DNA from: Bacteroidota bacterium
GTDB taxonomy: Bacteria > Bacteroidota > Bacteroidia > B-17B0 > Aurantibacillaceae
NCBI GenBank assembly: GCA_016711805.1
Contig: JADJSH010000038.1
Span: 186,001-250,000 of the forward strand
DNA: 64,000 bases
Reading direction: 5' to 3'
Of the stretch, positions 27,307 to 35,678 are shown in pieces. The notes beneath the pieces are model-generated. The model had not been told where the DNA came from. It saw only the letters and a list, made by a program, of their open reading frames with translations, and ran no database searches. A program made the position numbers and the translations under genes. Positions within the stretch are counted from its first letter, which is position 1. Each line of letters opens with the position of its first letter.

Positions 27307-27900
27307 TTAATTATTACGTTTTATTTCGGGTGATATCAATTGAGGTAATACTCCTAAGTTTAATTCCTTTACCAAATTTTCACAAACAGGTAATGATTGA
27401 TTATAAACTTCTAAATGTTTTCGGATAGTTTCTGTATTGACTTTTAACTCTTCAATAATTAACTCCGCTTGCTTTTTTTCTTGATTAATAAATTCAATAG
27501 CTTCTTCCTCATTCACACTTCCATTTTTTAAGTCGTGCGATAAAGTTTGTAATTGTTTGATAGAGGTATTAGCTGTAGCTAACCAATTTGATCGCAAAGA
27601 CAGATAGTCGTTTAAGCCTTGCTTAACCGATTGAAGGTTTTGCAAATTCTCGGCAACTGATTTTGTGACGGTATCTTTTAAATGCGTTTCAATAAATTGC
27701 GAATAGGTGTATTGTTTTGAATAAGCATTGACGCAAGTAGTGCTATCTACAGTTTTAAAATTATCGACAGATTGTTGTAACACAACTTTTAAACTATCTA
27801 ATTCCTTTACATATTTATCATAAGTATGCGCGTTTTTACATGAGAAGAAACTCATGCAAGCAATAGCCATTATAATAGAAAGTAAAGATTTCATGATCAA
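27307..27900 (-). CDS. Predicted lipoprotein with coiled-coil
   Basis: 197 residues; the ATG two codons in (MKSLLSIIMAIACMSFFSC) is an equally good start. A lipobox cysteine lies in FFSCKNAHTY. The rest is almost all helical and probably coiled coil (YVKELDSLKVVLQQSVDNFK, EEEAIEFINQEKKQAELIIE). It is the first gene of a two-gene unit with the TPR protein. No family is recognised. Confidence 0.6.
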   Translation of the reverse strand: MIMKSLLSIIMAIACMSFFSCKNAHTYDKYVKELDSLKVVLQQSVDNFKTVDSTTCVNAYSKQYTYSQFIETHLKDTVTKSVAENLQNLQSVKQGLNDYLSLRSNWLATANTSIKQLQTLSHDLKNGSVNEEEAIEFINQEKKQAELIIEELKVNTETIRKHLEVYNQSLPVCENLVKELNLGVLPQLISPEIKRNN

Positions 27901-27977
27901 CCAAATTTAAGTTTTATTGTCCAAATACAATACTCTTCTTTTATAATAAATCTTAAATTTTAGCGAGAGCCTATAGT

Positions 27978-29192
27978 TTAATGTCTCAATATTTTTTTGA
28001 AACTAAAAGCTGCTATAATTAAGCTAATAGTAACCAAAATAGCACTCATCATAAATGGAGCGCCTGGAAAATAAACCGAAGCTGTGCTTTGAGTAAATGT
28101 ATAAAACAACTCCGTCATTAAAACAGGGCCAATAATAACCGTCACACTAATTAAACTTGTTATGGCTCCTTGCATTTCGCCTTGCTCGTTATTGGGCACT
28201 CTGTTAGAGATAATGCCCTGAATTGCAGGCATCGCTATTCCTCCCAATGCAAAAGGAACCATAAAGGCAAACATCATCCATCCTTGATTTGCAAAGGCAA
28301 ATAAAACATAACCCAATAAAGAAAATGCAAAACCCAAATACACTGATTTTTCTTGTCCTAATTTTGGAACAATCACTCTAATCAAGCCGCCTTGCACAAT
28401 AGCAATAGATAAGCCAATAAAAGCCAAGGAGGCTCCAACCATTTTGGTTGACCACTCAAACTTTAAAATGGTGTAATACGTCCAAGTAGATTGTGGCGAC
28501 TGACCAGCAATATTCAACAAAAATATAACCACTATCAACCAAATGATTTCTTTATGTCGTTTTAAATTTATAAACGTTCCTATAGGATTTGCTCGCTTCC
28601 AATCAAAAGGTCTTCTATTCTCCTGCGATAAAGATTCAGGTAAAACAAAATAGCCATACAATGCATTTAGTAAAGATAAACCAGCGGCAATTAAAAACGG
28701 CACTCTCGAACCAAAATCCGCAAACAAACCACCAATTAAAGGCCCTAAAATAAAGCCCAAACCAAAGGCTGCGCCAACCATTCCAAAATTTTGGGCACGT
28801 TTTTCGGGTTCACTAATATCAGCTATATAGGCCGATGCCGTTGTAAAACTTGCTCCCGAAATACCTGCAATAATACGTCCTACAAACAACCAAAATAATG
28901 TAGGAGCAAAGGCTAAAAATATATAATCAACTCCTAAGCCGAGAAGAGAAATTAATAAAACGGGCCTTCTGCCATATCTATCACTTAAACCACCTAACAC
29001 ACTCGAAAATAAAAATTGCATAATGCCATACGCAAAAGCCAGCCAACCACCATATTTAGACGCTTCACTAATATCGCCACCAATTAATTCTTGTATTAAT
29101 TTTGGGGTAACAGGAATAATAATTCCGATACCAGTGCAATCAATTAAAAGAGTAATGAATATAAATAGTAGAGCGTTTTTTTGATTTTTCAT
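27978..29192 (-). CDS. MFS transporter, TCR/Tet-like family
   Basis: 404 residues, 12 membrane helices. The MFS signature between helices 2 and 3 is clear (GGLSDRYGRRPVLLISLLGL), as are the helix-4/5 stretches (GRIIAGISGASFTTASAYIA, GAAFGLGFILGPLIGGLFAD). Start MKNQKNALLFIFITLLIDCTGIGIIIPV fits TetA/TCR proton antiporters. Many Bacteroidota chromosomes encode such a carrier without tetracycline resistance, so the substrate cannot be assigned. Confidence 0.88.
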   Translation of the reverse strand: MKNQKNALLFIFITLLIDCTGIGIIIPVTPKLIQELIGGDISEASKYGGWLAFAYGIMQFLFSSVLGGLSDRYGRRPVLLISLLGLGVDYIFLAFAPTLFWLFVGRIIAGISGASFTTASAYIADISEPEKRAQNFGMVGAAFGLGFILGPLIGGLFADFGSRVPFLIAAGLSLLNALYGYFVLPESLSQENRRPFDWKRANPIGTFINLKRHKEIIWLIVVIFLLNIAGQSPQSTWTYYTILKFEWSTKMVGASLAFIGLSIAIVQGGLIRVIVPKLGQEKSVYLGFAFSLLGYVLFAFANQGWMMFAFMVPFALGGIAMPAIQGIISNRVPNNEQGEMQGAITSLISVTVIIGPVLMTELFYTFTQSTASVYFPGAPFMMSAILVTISLIIAAFSFKKILRH

Positions 29193-29222
29193 TCGATAAA
29201 CATAATATTTTAAATCATACTA

Positions 29223-31136
29223 TTAATACGAGCCTCCTGAACCTGCGCCACCAGATTGACCGCCACCAAACTCAACACCATCTTGCGATAGTGGAGTAGT
29301 TTTTTGAGTTAAGCTCTCTACAATAATTAAAGCTTCAGCATTCGTTTTCAAGAAGCTATCTTCATCAACTTGCTCTTCAAAGGTAATACCATATTTAGGT
29401 ATTTTAAAATACTTGATAGAAAAATAAGCCACTACAATTAAAACAATACCTGATGCTGTTAAAGCAATTTCTGGGTGACCAAGACTAAAATAATATTTAA
29501 AGGTAAGCGCTGATGCGGCCAATAAAGCTAATCCAGACCAAAGCAAGGTTTTATCTTTTTGTTTTAATCCAACATATATATACCCTAAAGGAACTAAAGC
29601 TGTTAGAATATAAAATATAAATGCTAACGGAATATCCTCTCCTATTTGTAAATCCATACTAAAAAACGCCACACTCGATTCTCTAATCACATAATAATTG
29701 CAAGCCATATAAAATACAATTAACGATAAAAACTCAACAACTTCAATACAAGACCTCCAATAAAATAATTCGGCTTTTGACTTGAATTTTTTAATTTGAA
29801 AATATAGAACTGCTGAAAATAAAATCAAGGCAAATGGCATAATGAGTTTTGCAACATCGCCTAACTTCATGATCACTAAAAACAAAATGGCGTACACACA
29901 AAAGCTTAATGCTAATGTGGCAATTCTATCAGCGTATCTTATCGCAGCAAATGCTATAAAAGGCAGGGCAGTAGAGAAATACAATAAAGGACTATTAGAT
30001 GAAATTTCGTCAACAATCAAAAAAACACTCACCGCTAAAAATGTTAAGCCTATGTATAGCAATGCTTCGTCGGTGCCCGAATTATAGATGTTTTTGTTTT
30101 TTATAAATGATTCTAAAACAAAAAAACAAGCTGCTGCAAATAGCAAACAAGAAAATGTCCAAAAACATTTTGTCTTCACAATCTTTTTAATATTTAAAAA
30201 CAGAAAAATAACGCCTACTGCCGAAGCAATCACATACGTCATTCCTAACATAAAAATACCTTCACTCATATTATCTACTTTTGATAGCAAATAAAATATA
30301 ATATAAGTCAAGCCAATGTATCCATATAATACAGAGAGCAACAAAAATAAATACGACTTCTGAGTCAGTGCATATTTAATAAAATACACACAAATGCCCG
30401 CTAAAGCCAATAAACTAACGTTTTTTAAATCTTGATCAAACAAAGCCGCCAATGTGGCAATGCATAAAATATTTAAAGCAAAATTACTATACGTAAAACT
30501 AAAATGTTGTTTAATGCGATTTTTATCTGAATACCAAGCCCAAGCCGCTAAAATAATTCCTAATAGTAAGGCAGTAAAAATTACTGATAAATCTGAAAAA
30601 TCATTGCCCTCAACTAATTGTCTGGGTGTAACACTTAGTCCAAAAGTACTTGCCAAGCCAGTAATAGCAATTGATAGCACACCTTTATGGTCGAAACGAT
30701 AAGCTAAATAAAAAGAAATAATGGTTGGTACAAAAACTAAAATACCATAATGCTCGCCAAACGGATGGTACTGAAATTGAAAGTATCCAATGAATACAGC
30801 AAAGAGCAAACATCCCAATAATACCACATAATCAAAAAATGGCGAAGTGTGTATTGACGTTAAATTGGTATATGGCAATTTGTGTTTGTGGATATAATGC
30901 ATACATGCAGCACTTGCTAAACCTACTGCTGCTAAAATAGCTTGATGGCCAATGGTATCAATATTTAAGTAAACTAAAATGCCAATTCCCGACGACAATA
31001 ATAAAATACCTAAATATAAAACGGTTCGAAGTTCCCAATGAATGGAGAACAATCGATTATTCTCAAAGGATTCAATAGTTTTGTATTGTTCCTCAGTAAT
31101 GTGCCCGTCTTTAAGTATTTGATTTAACTCAGTCAT
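29223..31136 (-). CDS. DUF2157-type polytopic membrane protein
   Basis: 637 residues. A short N-terminal cytoplasmic part (LNQILKDGHITEEQYKTIES) precedes about 18-20 membrane helices. The architecture and the N-terminal helix fit DUF2157/DUF4401 membrane proteins. The tail (PLSQDGVEFGGGQSGGAGSGG) is Gly/Ser-rich and low complexity. Function unknown. It is divergent from the ABC permease gene at 31254 across a 117-nt spacer that must hold both promoters. Confidence 0.7.
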   Translation of the reverse strand: MTELNQILKDGHITEEQYKTIESFENNRLFSIHWELRTVLYLGILLLSSGIGILVYLNIDTIGHQAILAAVGLASAACMHYIHKHKLPYTNLTSIHTSPFFDYVVLLGCLLFAVFIGYFQFQYHPFGEHYGILVFVPTIISFYLAYRFDHKGVLSIAITGLASTFGLSVTPRQLVEGNDFSDLSVIFTALLLGIILAAWAWYSDKNRIKQHFSFTYSNFALNILCIATLAALFDQDLKNVSLLALAGICVYFIKYALTQKSYLFLLLSVLYGYIGLTYIIFYLLSKVDNMSEGIFMLGMTYVIASAVGVIFLFLNIKKIVKTKCFWTFSCLLFAAACFFVLESFIKNKNIYNSGTDEALLYIGLTFLAVSVFLIVDEISSNSPLLYFSTALPFIAFAAIRYADRIATLALSFCVYAILFLVIMKLGDVAKLIMPFALILFSAVLYFQIKKFKSKAELFYWRSCIEVVEFLSLIVFYMACNYYVIRESSVAFFSMDLQIGEDIPLAFIFYILTALVPLGYIYVGLKQKDKTLLWSGLALLAASALTFKYYFSLGHPEIALTASGIVLIVVAYFSIKYFKIPKYGITFEEQVDEDSFLKTNAEALIIVESLTQKTTPLSQDGVEFGGGQSGGAGSGGSY

Positions 31137-31253
31137 TTATGATGTATAAATATAATTAAAAAGACTTATTAGGCAAATGCCCCCTCCATCCTATCACAAA
31201 ACCGCTAAAACAAAAAGCGAACTAAGCTTCAGATTATCAATTATATTTACACC

Positions 31254-32498
31254 ATGGTATTAACCCTTTTAAAAGAAAGTATTGTGTTTGCTTGGGGCGC
31301 TTTAGTTGCTAATAAACTAAGGACGTTTTTGAGCTTATTGGGTATTACCATTGGCATTTTTGCCATCATTACAGTATTTACCATTGTAGATAGTTTAGAA
31401 CGTAATATTCGTGGAAGCGTTCAAAGCCTTGGAGATAATGTGGTTTTTGTTATGAAATGGCCTTGGACTTTTGGCCCCGATTACCCTTGGTGGAAATATA
31501 TGAATCGTCCTGTTCCTGAATATAGCGAATTAGCAGAAGTGCAGCGTAAAGCAAAAAGCATTGATGCTATTGGTTTTAGAATAGGCGCTCGTAAAGTTTT
31601 AAAACATAATAATAATACCATCGAAAATGCTCTAGTGTCTGGTTGGTCTTATGGCTACGGACAAGTAAAATCCTTTGAAATTGTGGATGGCCGTTATTTT
31701 AGAGAAGATGAAGCCGAAGGTGGATATAACGTAGTCATGCTGGGACATACCTTAGCAGAAGGTTTGTTTCCAAATAACGAATATCCAATTGGAAAAACCA
31801 TTAAAGTAGCTGGCAGAAATTGTAAGGTAATTGGTTTATTTAAAAAAGAAGGCGAAAGTATGTTAGGTAATAGTATGGATAACCAAGCTGTTGTTCCATA
31901 CAATTTTGCGAGGTTATTTATGGATGTGAAATCTGAAAATAGTGATCCTTTTATTGCCGCTAAAGCAAAACCTGGTGTAACTAATGCCCAATTAAAAGAT
32001 GAACTTACCGGCATTATGCGCAGCATTAGAGGTTTAAAGCCCTTAGCGGATGATGATTTTGCTTTAAATGAAACTAATTTACTAAGCAAAAATTTTGATG
32101 GCTTATTTGATATTGTTGGAATTGCAGGCGCTATAATTGGCGGATTCTCTATCCTTGTAGGCGGTTTTGGAATTGCTAACATTATGTTTGTATCGGTGAG
32201 GGAAAGAACAAATATCATCGGTATTCAAAAATCATTGGGTGCAAAAAACTATTTTATTTTAGCGCAATTTTTATTTGAAGCGGTGTTTTTATCTTTAATG
32301 GGAGGTATCATAGGACTCTTACTCATTTATGGGCTCACTCTAGCCGCCGACGGAGTGATAGATATGGAAATTACCTTAACACGCTCAAATATTATTTTAG
32401 GTTTAACGATTTCGGTTTTAATTGGCATCATTAGCGGCTTTATTCCTGCCTATGGCGCCTCTCAATTAGACCCCGTAGAAGCAATTAGAACAAATTAA
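31254..32498 (+). CDS. MacB-like ABC transporter permease (FtsX domain)
   Basis: 414 residues. It opens with an N-terminal transmembrane helix (NKLRTFLSLLGITIGIFAII) and a MacB-type periplasmic domain (about 45-270). The FtsX core is at about 280-410 (GGFGIANIMFVSVRERTNII, GIQKSLGAKNYFILAQFLFE, IPAYGASQLDPVEAIRTN). Such permeases pair with an ATPase and move lipids, lipoproteins or peptides, or give mechanical signals. No ATPase gene is adjacent. The next gene overlaps by 1 nt. Confidence 0.9.
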   Translation: MVLTLLKESIVFAWGALVANKLRTFLSLLGITIGIFAIITVFTIVDSLERNIRGSVQSLGDNVVFVMKWPWTFGPDYPWWKYMNRPVPEYSELAEVQRKAKSIDAIGFRIGARKVLKHNNNTIENALVSGWSYGYGQVKSFEIVDGRYFREDEAEGGYNVVMLGHTLAEGLFPNNEYPIGKTIKVAGRNCKVIGLFKKEGESMLGNSMDNQAVVPYNFARLFMDVKSENSDPFIAAKAKPGVTNAQLKDELTGIMRSIRGLKPLADDDFALNETNLLSKNFDGLFDIVGIAGAIIGGFSILVGGFGIANIMFVSVRERTNIIGIQKSLGAKNYFILAQFLFEAVFLSLMGGIIGLLLIYGLTLAADGVIDMEITLTRSNIILGLTISVLIGIISGFIPAYGASQLDPVEAIRTN

Positions 32499-32845
32499 TG
32501 GCACAAGTAACTCGCCCAAAAGATATTCGTATTGTTACCATTATAGCTCTTATATTGGTTCTATTAGCGTTTCCTATGCTTTTTACCCCTTCTATAAAAC
32601 GCATGGGCGATTTTATTCCTATGATTTTAGGGATTATTATTACCATGCAGTTTGTATCGTTAATTGGTATTTGGCATATGAAACAATGGGGCGTTCAACT
32701 CTTTATTATTATGTTTTGCATTAGGGTGATTACATTTATGTTTTTAGATTTATATGAATTCCGTTTCTTCTTCAATATCTTTTACTCTGTCACGTTCATT
32801 GTTTTCTTTTTAATCCATTATCGTAAGATGGATACTAATTTATAG
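32498..32845 (+). CDS. Small four-helix membrane protein
   Basis: 115 residues with four hydrophobic segments (IVTIIALILVLLAFPMLFTP, MILGIIITMQFVSLIGIWHM, LFIIMFCIRVITFMFLDLYE, FFNIFYSVTFIVFFLIHYRK). Its ATG overlaps the ABC permease stop (TAATG), so it is translationally coupled and may be an accessory to that permease. No family is recognised. Confidence 0.65.
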   Translation: MAQVTRPKDIRIVTIIALILVLLAFPMLFTPSIKRMGDFIPMILGIIITMQFVSLIGIWHMKQWGVQLFIIMFCIRVITFMFLDLYEFRFFFNIFYSVTFIVFFLIHYRKMDTNL

Positions 32846-32868
32846 AATGTCAGTTGAAACCCCTGTTT

Positions 32869-33020
32869 AATAGAAACACGGATAGGGCGGATTAAGCTGA
32901 TAAGCGCAGATTATAATAAAATCTGATAAATTCTATTTATTTTATTTTGCAAAACATCTATTTAATAAACAAAAAACATCCGTGTATATCTGCTGCATTC
33001 GCAAAATCGGTGTTCCTATT
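32869..33020. repeat. Imperfect inverted-repeat element in the 32846-33243 intergenic stretch
   Basis: The arm at 32869-32912 (beginning AATAGAAACACGGAT, with later CGGATTAAGC and CGCAGATT) pairs imperfectly with the arm at 32976-33020 (CATCCGTGTATATCTGC to GTGTTCCTATT). It forms a hairpin of about 150 nt. The same wording, CGCAGATAAAACGGAT with ACACAGATTTT, recurs at about 50490-50530 after another gene. The pattern is of a dispersed non-coding repeat family. The rest of the spacer (33021-33243) is AT-rich, with a TATCTTTA box about 65 nt before recQ that may be its promoter. Confidence 0.6.
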
Positions 33021-33243
33021 TTATTAAACCGTTTATGCGTGCTATTTATAACACAAATCTCTAAAAATCAGCGCTTTTCAATTTATTGATTCATCGATTC
33101 ATCGTATTTAAAAGTTAATTTGTCTGAAAATGCTATTTAACCGTCAAATTGTTTTGCTTTTATCGAAAATTTAATTATATCTTTATAATAGAATTACACG
33201 AAACCATTCACTCAATAGAACATACATTTTAATCACTAAAACT

Positions 33244-35451
33244 ATGATTGCAGAAGTTGAAACCCATAATTTAGCCGAACCACTTAAAGCCTTTTTTGGC
33301 TTTGGAGGCTTTAAAGGAACCCAGGAAGCCATTATCAATAATATCCTTAATAAACAGGATACTTTTGTGATTATGCCAACTGGTGGCGGTAAATCGCTTT
33401 GCTATCAATTGCCTGCTATTATGAGCGAAGGAACAGCTATTATTGTTTCTCCTTTAATCGCCTTGATGAAAAACCAGGTAGATGCTATCCGTGGTTTCAG
33501 TAACGAAACAGGAATTGCTCACTTTTTAAACTCTTCTTTAAATAAATCGGAAATAGCCACCGTAAAAAAAGATGTGCTATCTGGTAAAACGAAATTATTA
33601 TACGTAGCTCCAGAAACTTTAAATAAGGAGGATAATATCGAGTTCTTCTCAGAATTCCCTATTTCTTTCTTTGCAATCGACGAAGCTCACTGTATTTCTG
33701 AATGGGGACACGATTTCCGTCCAGAATACCGCCGCTTACGCCCTATTATTGATAAATTGGGTTCTGTGCCCGTAATGGCATTAACTGCCACAGCCACTCC
33801 TAAAGTTCAGCACGATATTCAAAAGAACTTAGGCATGCTAGAGGCTAAGTTATTCAAATCGTCTTTTAACCGCGAAAACTTATATTATGAAGTGCGCGCA
33901 AAGAAAGATGTGATTAAAGAAATTATTAAGTACGCCAAGCAAAATGCTGGTAAATCAGGTATCATTTATTGCTTAAGCCGCAAAAAAGTGGAAGAAGTTG
34001 CTCAAGCTCTTATTGTAAACGGAGTAAAAGCGGCACCTTACCATGCTGGATTAGACGCTAAAGAGCGTGCTAAAACGCAAGATGGCTTTTTGATGGAAGA
34101 TATTGATGTGATTGTTGCTACAATTGCCTTTGGTATGGGAATCGATAAACCAGATGTTCGTTTTGTGATTCACCATGATATTCCAAAATCATTAGAAGGC
34201 TATTACCAAGAAACTGGCCGCGCAGGACGTGATGGTGGCGAAGGAAATTGCTTAACGTTTTATAGTTACGATGATATCATGAAGCTAGAAAAGTTCATGA
34301 AAGATAAGCCAGTAAACGAACAAGAAATTGGAAAACAAATGTTATCCGAAACCGCTTCGTTTGCAGAGACTTCTTCATGTCGTCGTAAATTTATTTTACA
34401 TTATTTTGGTGAAGAATTTAATGATGCTAAATGTAATGAGATGTGCGATAATTGCCGTCATCCAAAACAAAAATTTGAAGCACAAGACGATTTAATTTTA
34501 GCAATTAAAGCTGTTAAAGAGAGTAAAGAAAAACATAAAGTTAAAGATATCGTTAATCTATTAATGGGTAACTTAACTGCTACAGGCAAATCATACAAAC
34601 ACAACGAACTAAAAACTTGGGGCGAAGGTGTAGAGCACGATAAGGATGATAAGTACTGGAATGCCGTGATGCGTCAAGCTATCGTCAATGGTTTTTTTGC
34701 AAAGGACATTGAAAATTATGGCCTAGTAAAAATTACCGATAAAGGAAAAGCATACTTAAAAGATCCGTTCAGCATTAAGTTTACAAGAGATAACGACTTT
34801 AGCAATGCCGAAAGCGATAACGATGATGACATTGTTGGAGGAAAAGGTGCTAACAGTACTGACGAAGTATTGTATGCCATGCTAAAAGACTTAACTAAAA
34901 AAATTGCGAAACAAAATAATTTACCTCCTTACGTTATCTTCCAAGAAATTTCATTAGAAGAAATGTCTATCAACTACCCTATTACAATGGAAGAGATGAC
35001 AAAGATTTCTGGTGTTGGCGCAGGTAAAGCTGCTAAATATGGTAAACCGTATTTGGAGTTAATTAAAAAACATGTTGAGGAAAACGAGATTGAACGCCCT
35101 AGCGATATGGTTATTAAATCTGTGGTTAATAAATCAGGTTTAAAAGTATTTATCATTCAAAACATTGACAGAAAAGTTAGTCTAGAAGATATGGCTAAAA
35201 ACAAAAATCTGAAAATGAATGATTTATTGACAGAGATTGAAACTATTGTTACTTCTGGAACTAAAGTAAATATTAACTATTACATTGATCAAGTAATAGA
35301 CGAAGATAAAAAAGATGATATCTATGAATGTTTAAGAGAAGCAGAAACAGATGATATCAATGCTATTTTAAAAGAATTAGGTGAAGATGAATATAGTGAA
35401 GAAGAAGTGAGATTAATGCGTATTAAATTCATTAGTGAATTTGGAAATTAA
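33244..35451 (+). CDS. recQ: ATP-dependent DNA helicase RecQ
   Basis: 735 residues. The 3'-5' helicase core is complete: motif I MPTGGGKSLCYQLP, Ia VSPLIALMKNQVD, II AIDEAHCISEWGHDFRPEY, III ALTATATP, V and VI (VIVATIAFGMGIDKPDVRFV, YYQETGRAGRDG). It is followed by the RecQ zinc-binding cysteines (CRRKF, NEMCDNCRHP), a winged helix and an HRDC-like domain at about 540-615. The acidic C-terminal extension of about 100 residues is longer than in E. coli RecQ but usual for Bacteroidota. It acts in recombinational repair. A terminator follows. Confidence 0.97.
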   Translation: MIAEVETHNLAEPLKAFFGFGGFKGTQEAIINNILNKQDTFVIMPTGGGKSLCYQLPAIMSEGTAIIVSPLIALMKNQVDAIRGFSNETGIAHFLNSSLNKSEIATVKKDVLSGKTKLLYVAPETLNKEDNIEFFSEFPISFFAIDEAHCISEWGHDFRPEYRRLRPIIDKLGSVPVMALTATATPKVQHDIQKNLGMLEAKLFKSSFNRENLYYEVRAKKDVIKEIIKYAKQNAGKSGIIYCLSRKKVEEVAQALIVNGVKAAPYHAGLDAKERAKTQDGFLMEDIDVIVATIAFGMGIDKPDVRFVIHHDIPKSLEGYYQETGRAGRDGGEGNCLTFYSYDDIMKLEKFMKDKPVNEQEIGKQMLSETASFAETSSCRRKFILHYFGEEFNDAKCNEMCDNCRHPKQKFEAQDDLILAIKAVKESKEKHKVKDIVNLLMGNLTATGKSYKHNELKTWGEGVEHDKDDKYWNAVMRQAIVNGFFAKDIENYGLVKITDKGKAYLKDPFSIKFTRDNDFSNAESDNDDDIVGGKGANSTDEVLYAMLKDLTKKIAKQNNLPPYVIFQEISLEEMSINYPITMEEMTKISGVGAGKAAKYGKPYLELIKKHVEENEIERPSDMVIKSVVNKSGLKVFIIQNIDRKVSLEDMAKNKNLKMNDLLTEIETIVTSGTKVNINYYIDQVIDEDKKDDIYECLREAETDDINAILKELGEDEYSEEEVRLMRIKFISEFGN

Positions 35452-35475
35452 TTGTTTTTAAGATTTCATAAAAAG

Positions 35476-35505
35476 GCTGTTTTAAGAAATTAAAGCAGCT
35501 TTTTT
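35476..35505 (+). terminator. Intrinsic terminator after recQ
   Basis: GCTGTTTT at 35476-35483 pairs with AAAGCAGC at 35492-35499 (one G-T pair) around an 8-nt loop, then a run of six T. It lies 25 nt past the recQ stop. Confidence 0.75.
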
Positions 35506-35678
35506 ATTTACATGAAGTGCCGATTCTAAGAGATGAAATTTGTCTTTTATACTACTAATTTTAGGGATACATCCTTGTTAAACCATTTTAAGTAACTGAT
35601 TAACAGGTAGATAATTCATTATTTGTTAAAAAAAGAAGAGTCTGCAAATAAAGATTAACTTTATAGTCCCTAATTTTT

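Noticed and set aside
27978..29192. Tetracycline-resistance gene
   Set aside because: Only the MFS TCR family is supported; there is no flanking tetR or mobile element, and such carriers are common housekeeping transporters.
32869..33020. Insertion sequence before recQ
   Set aside because: No transposase frame is present between or near the arms.
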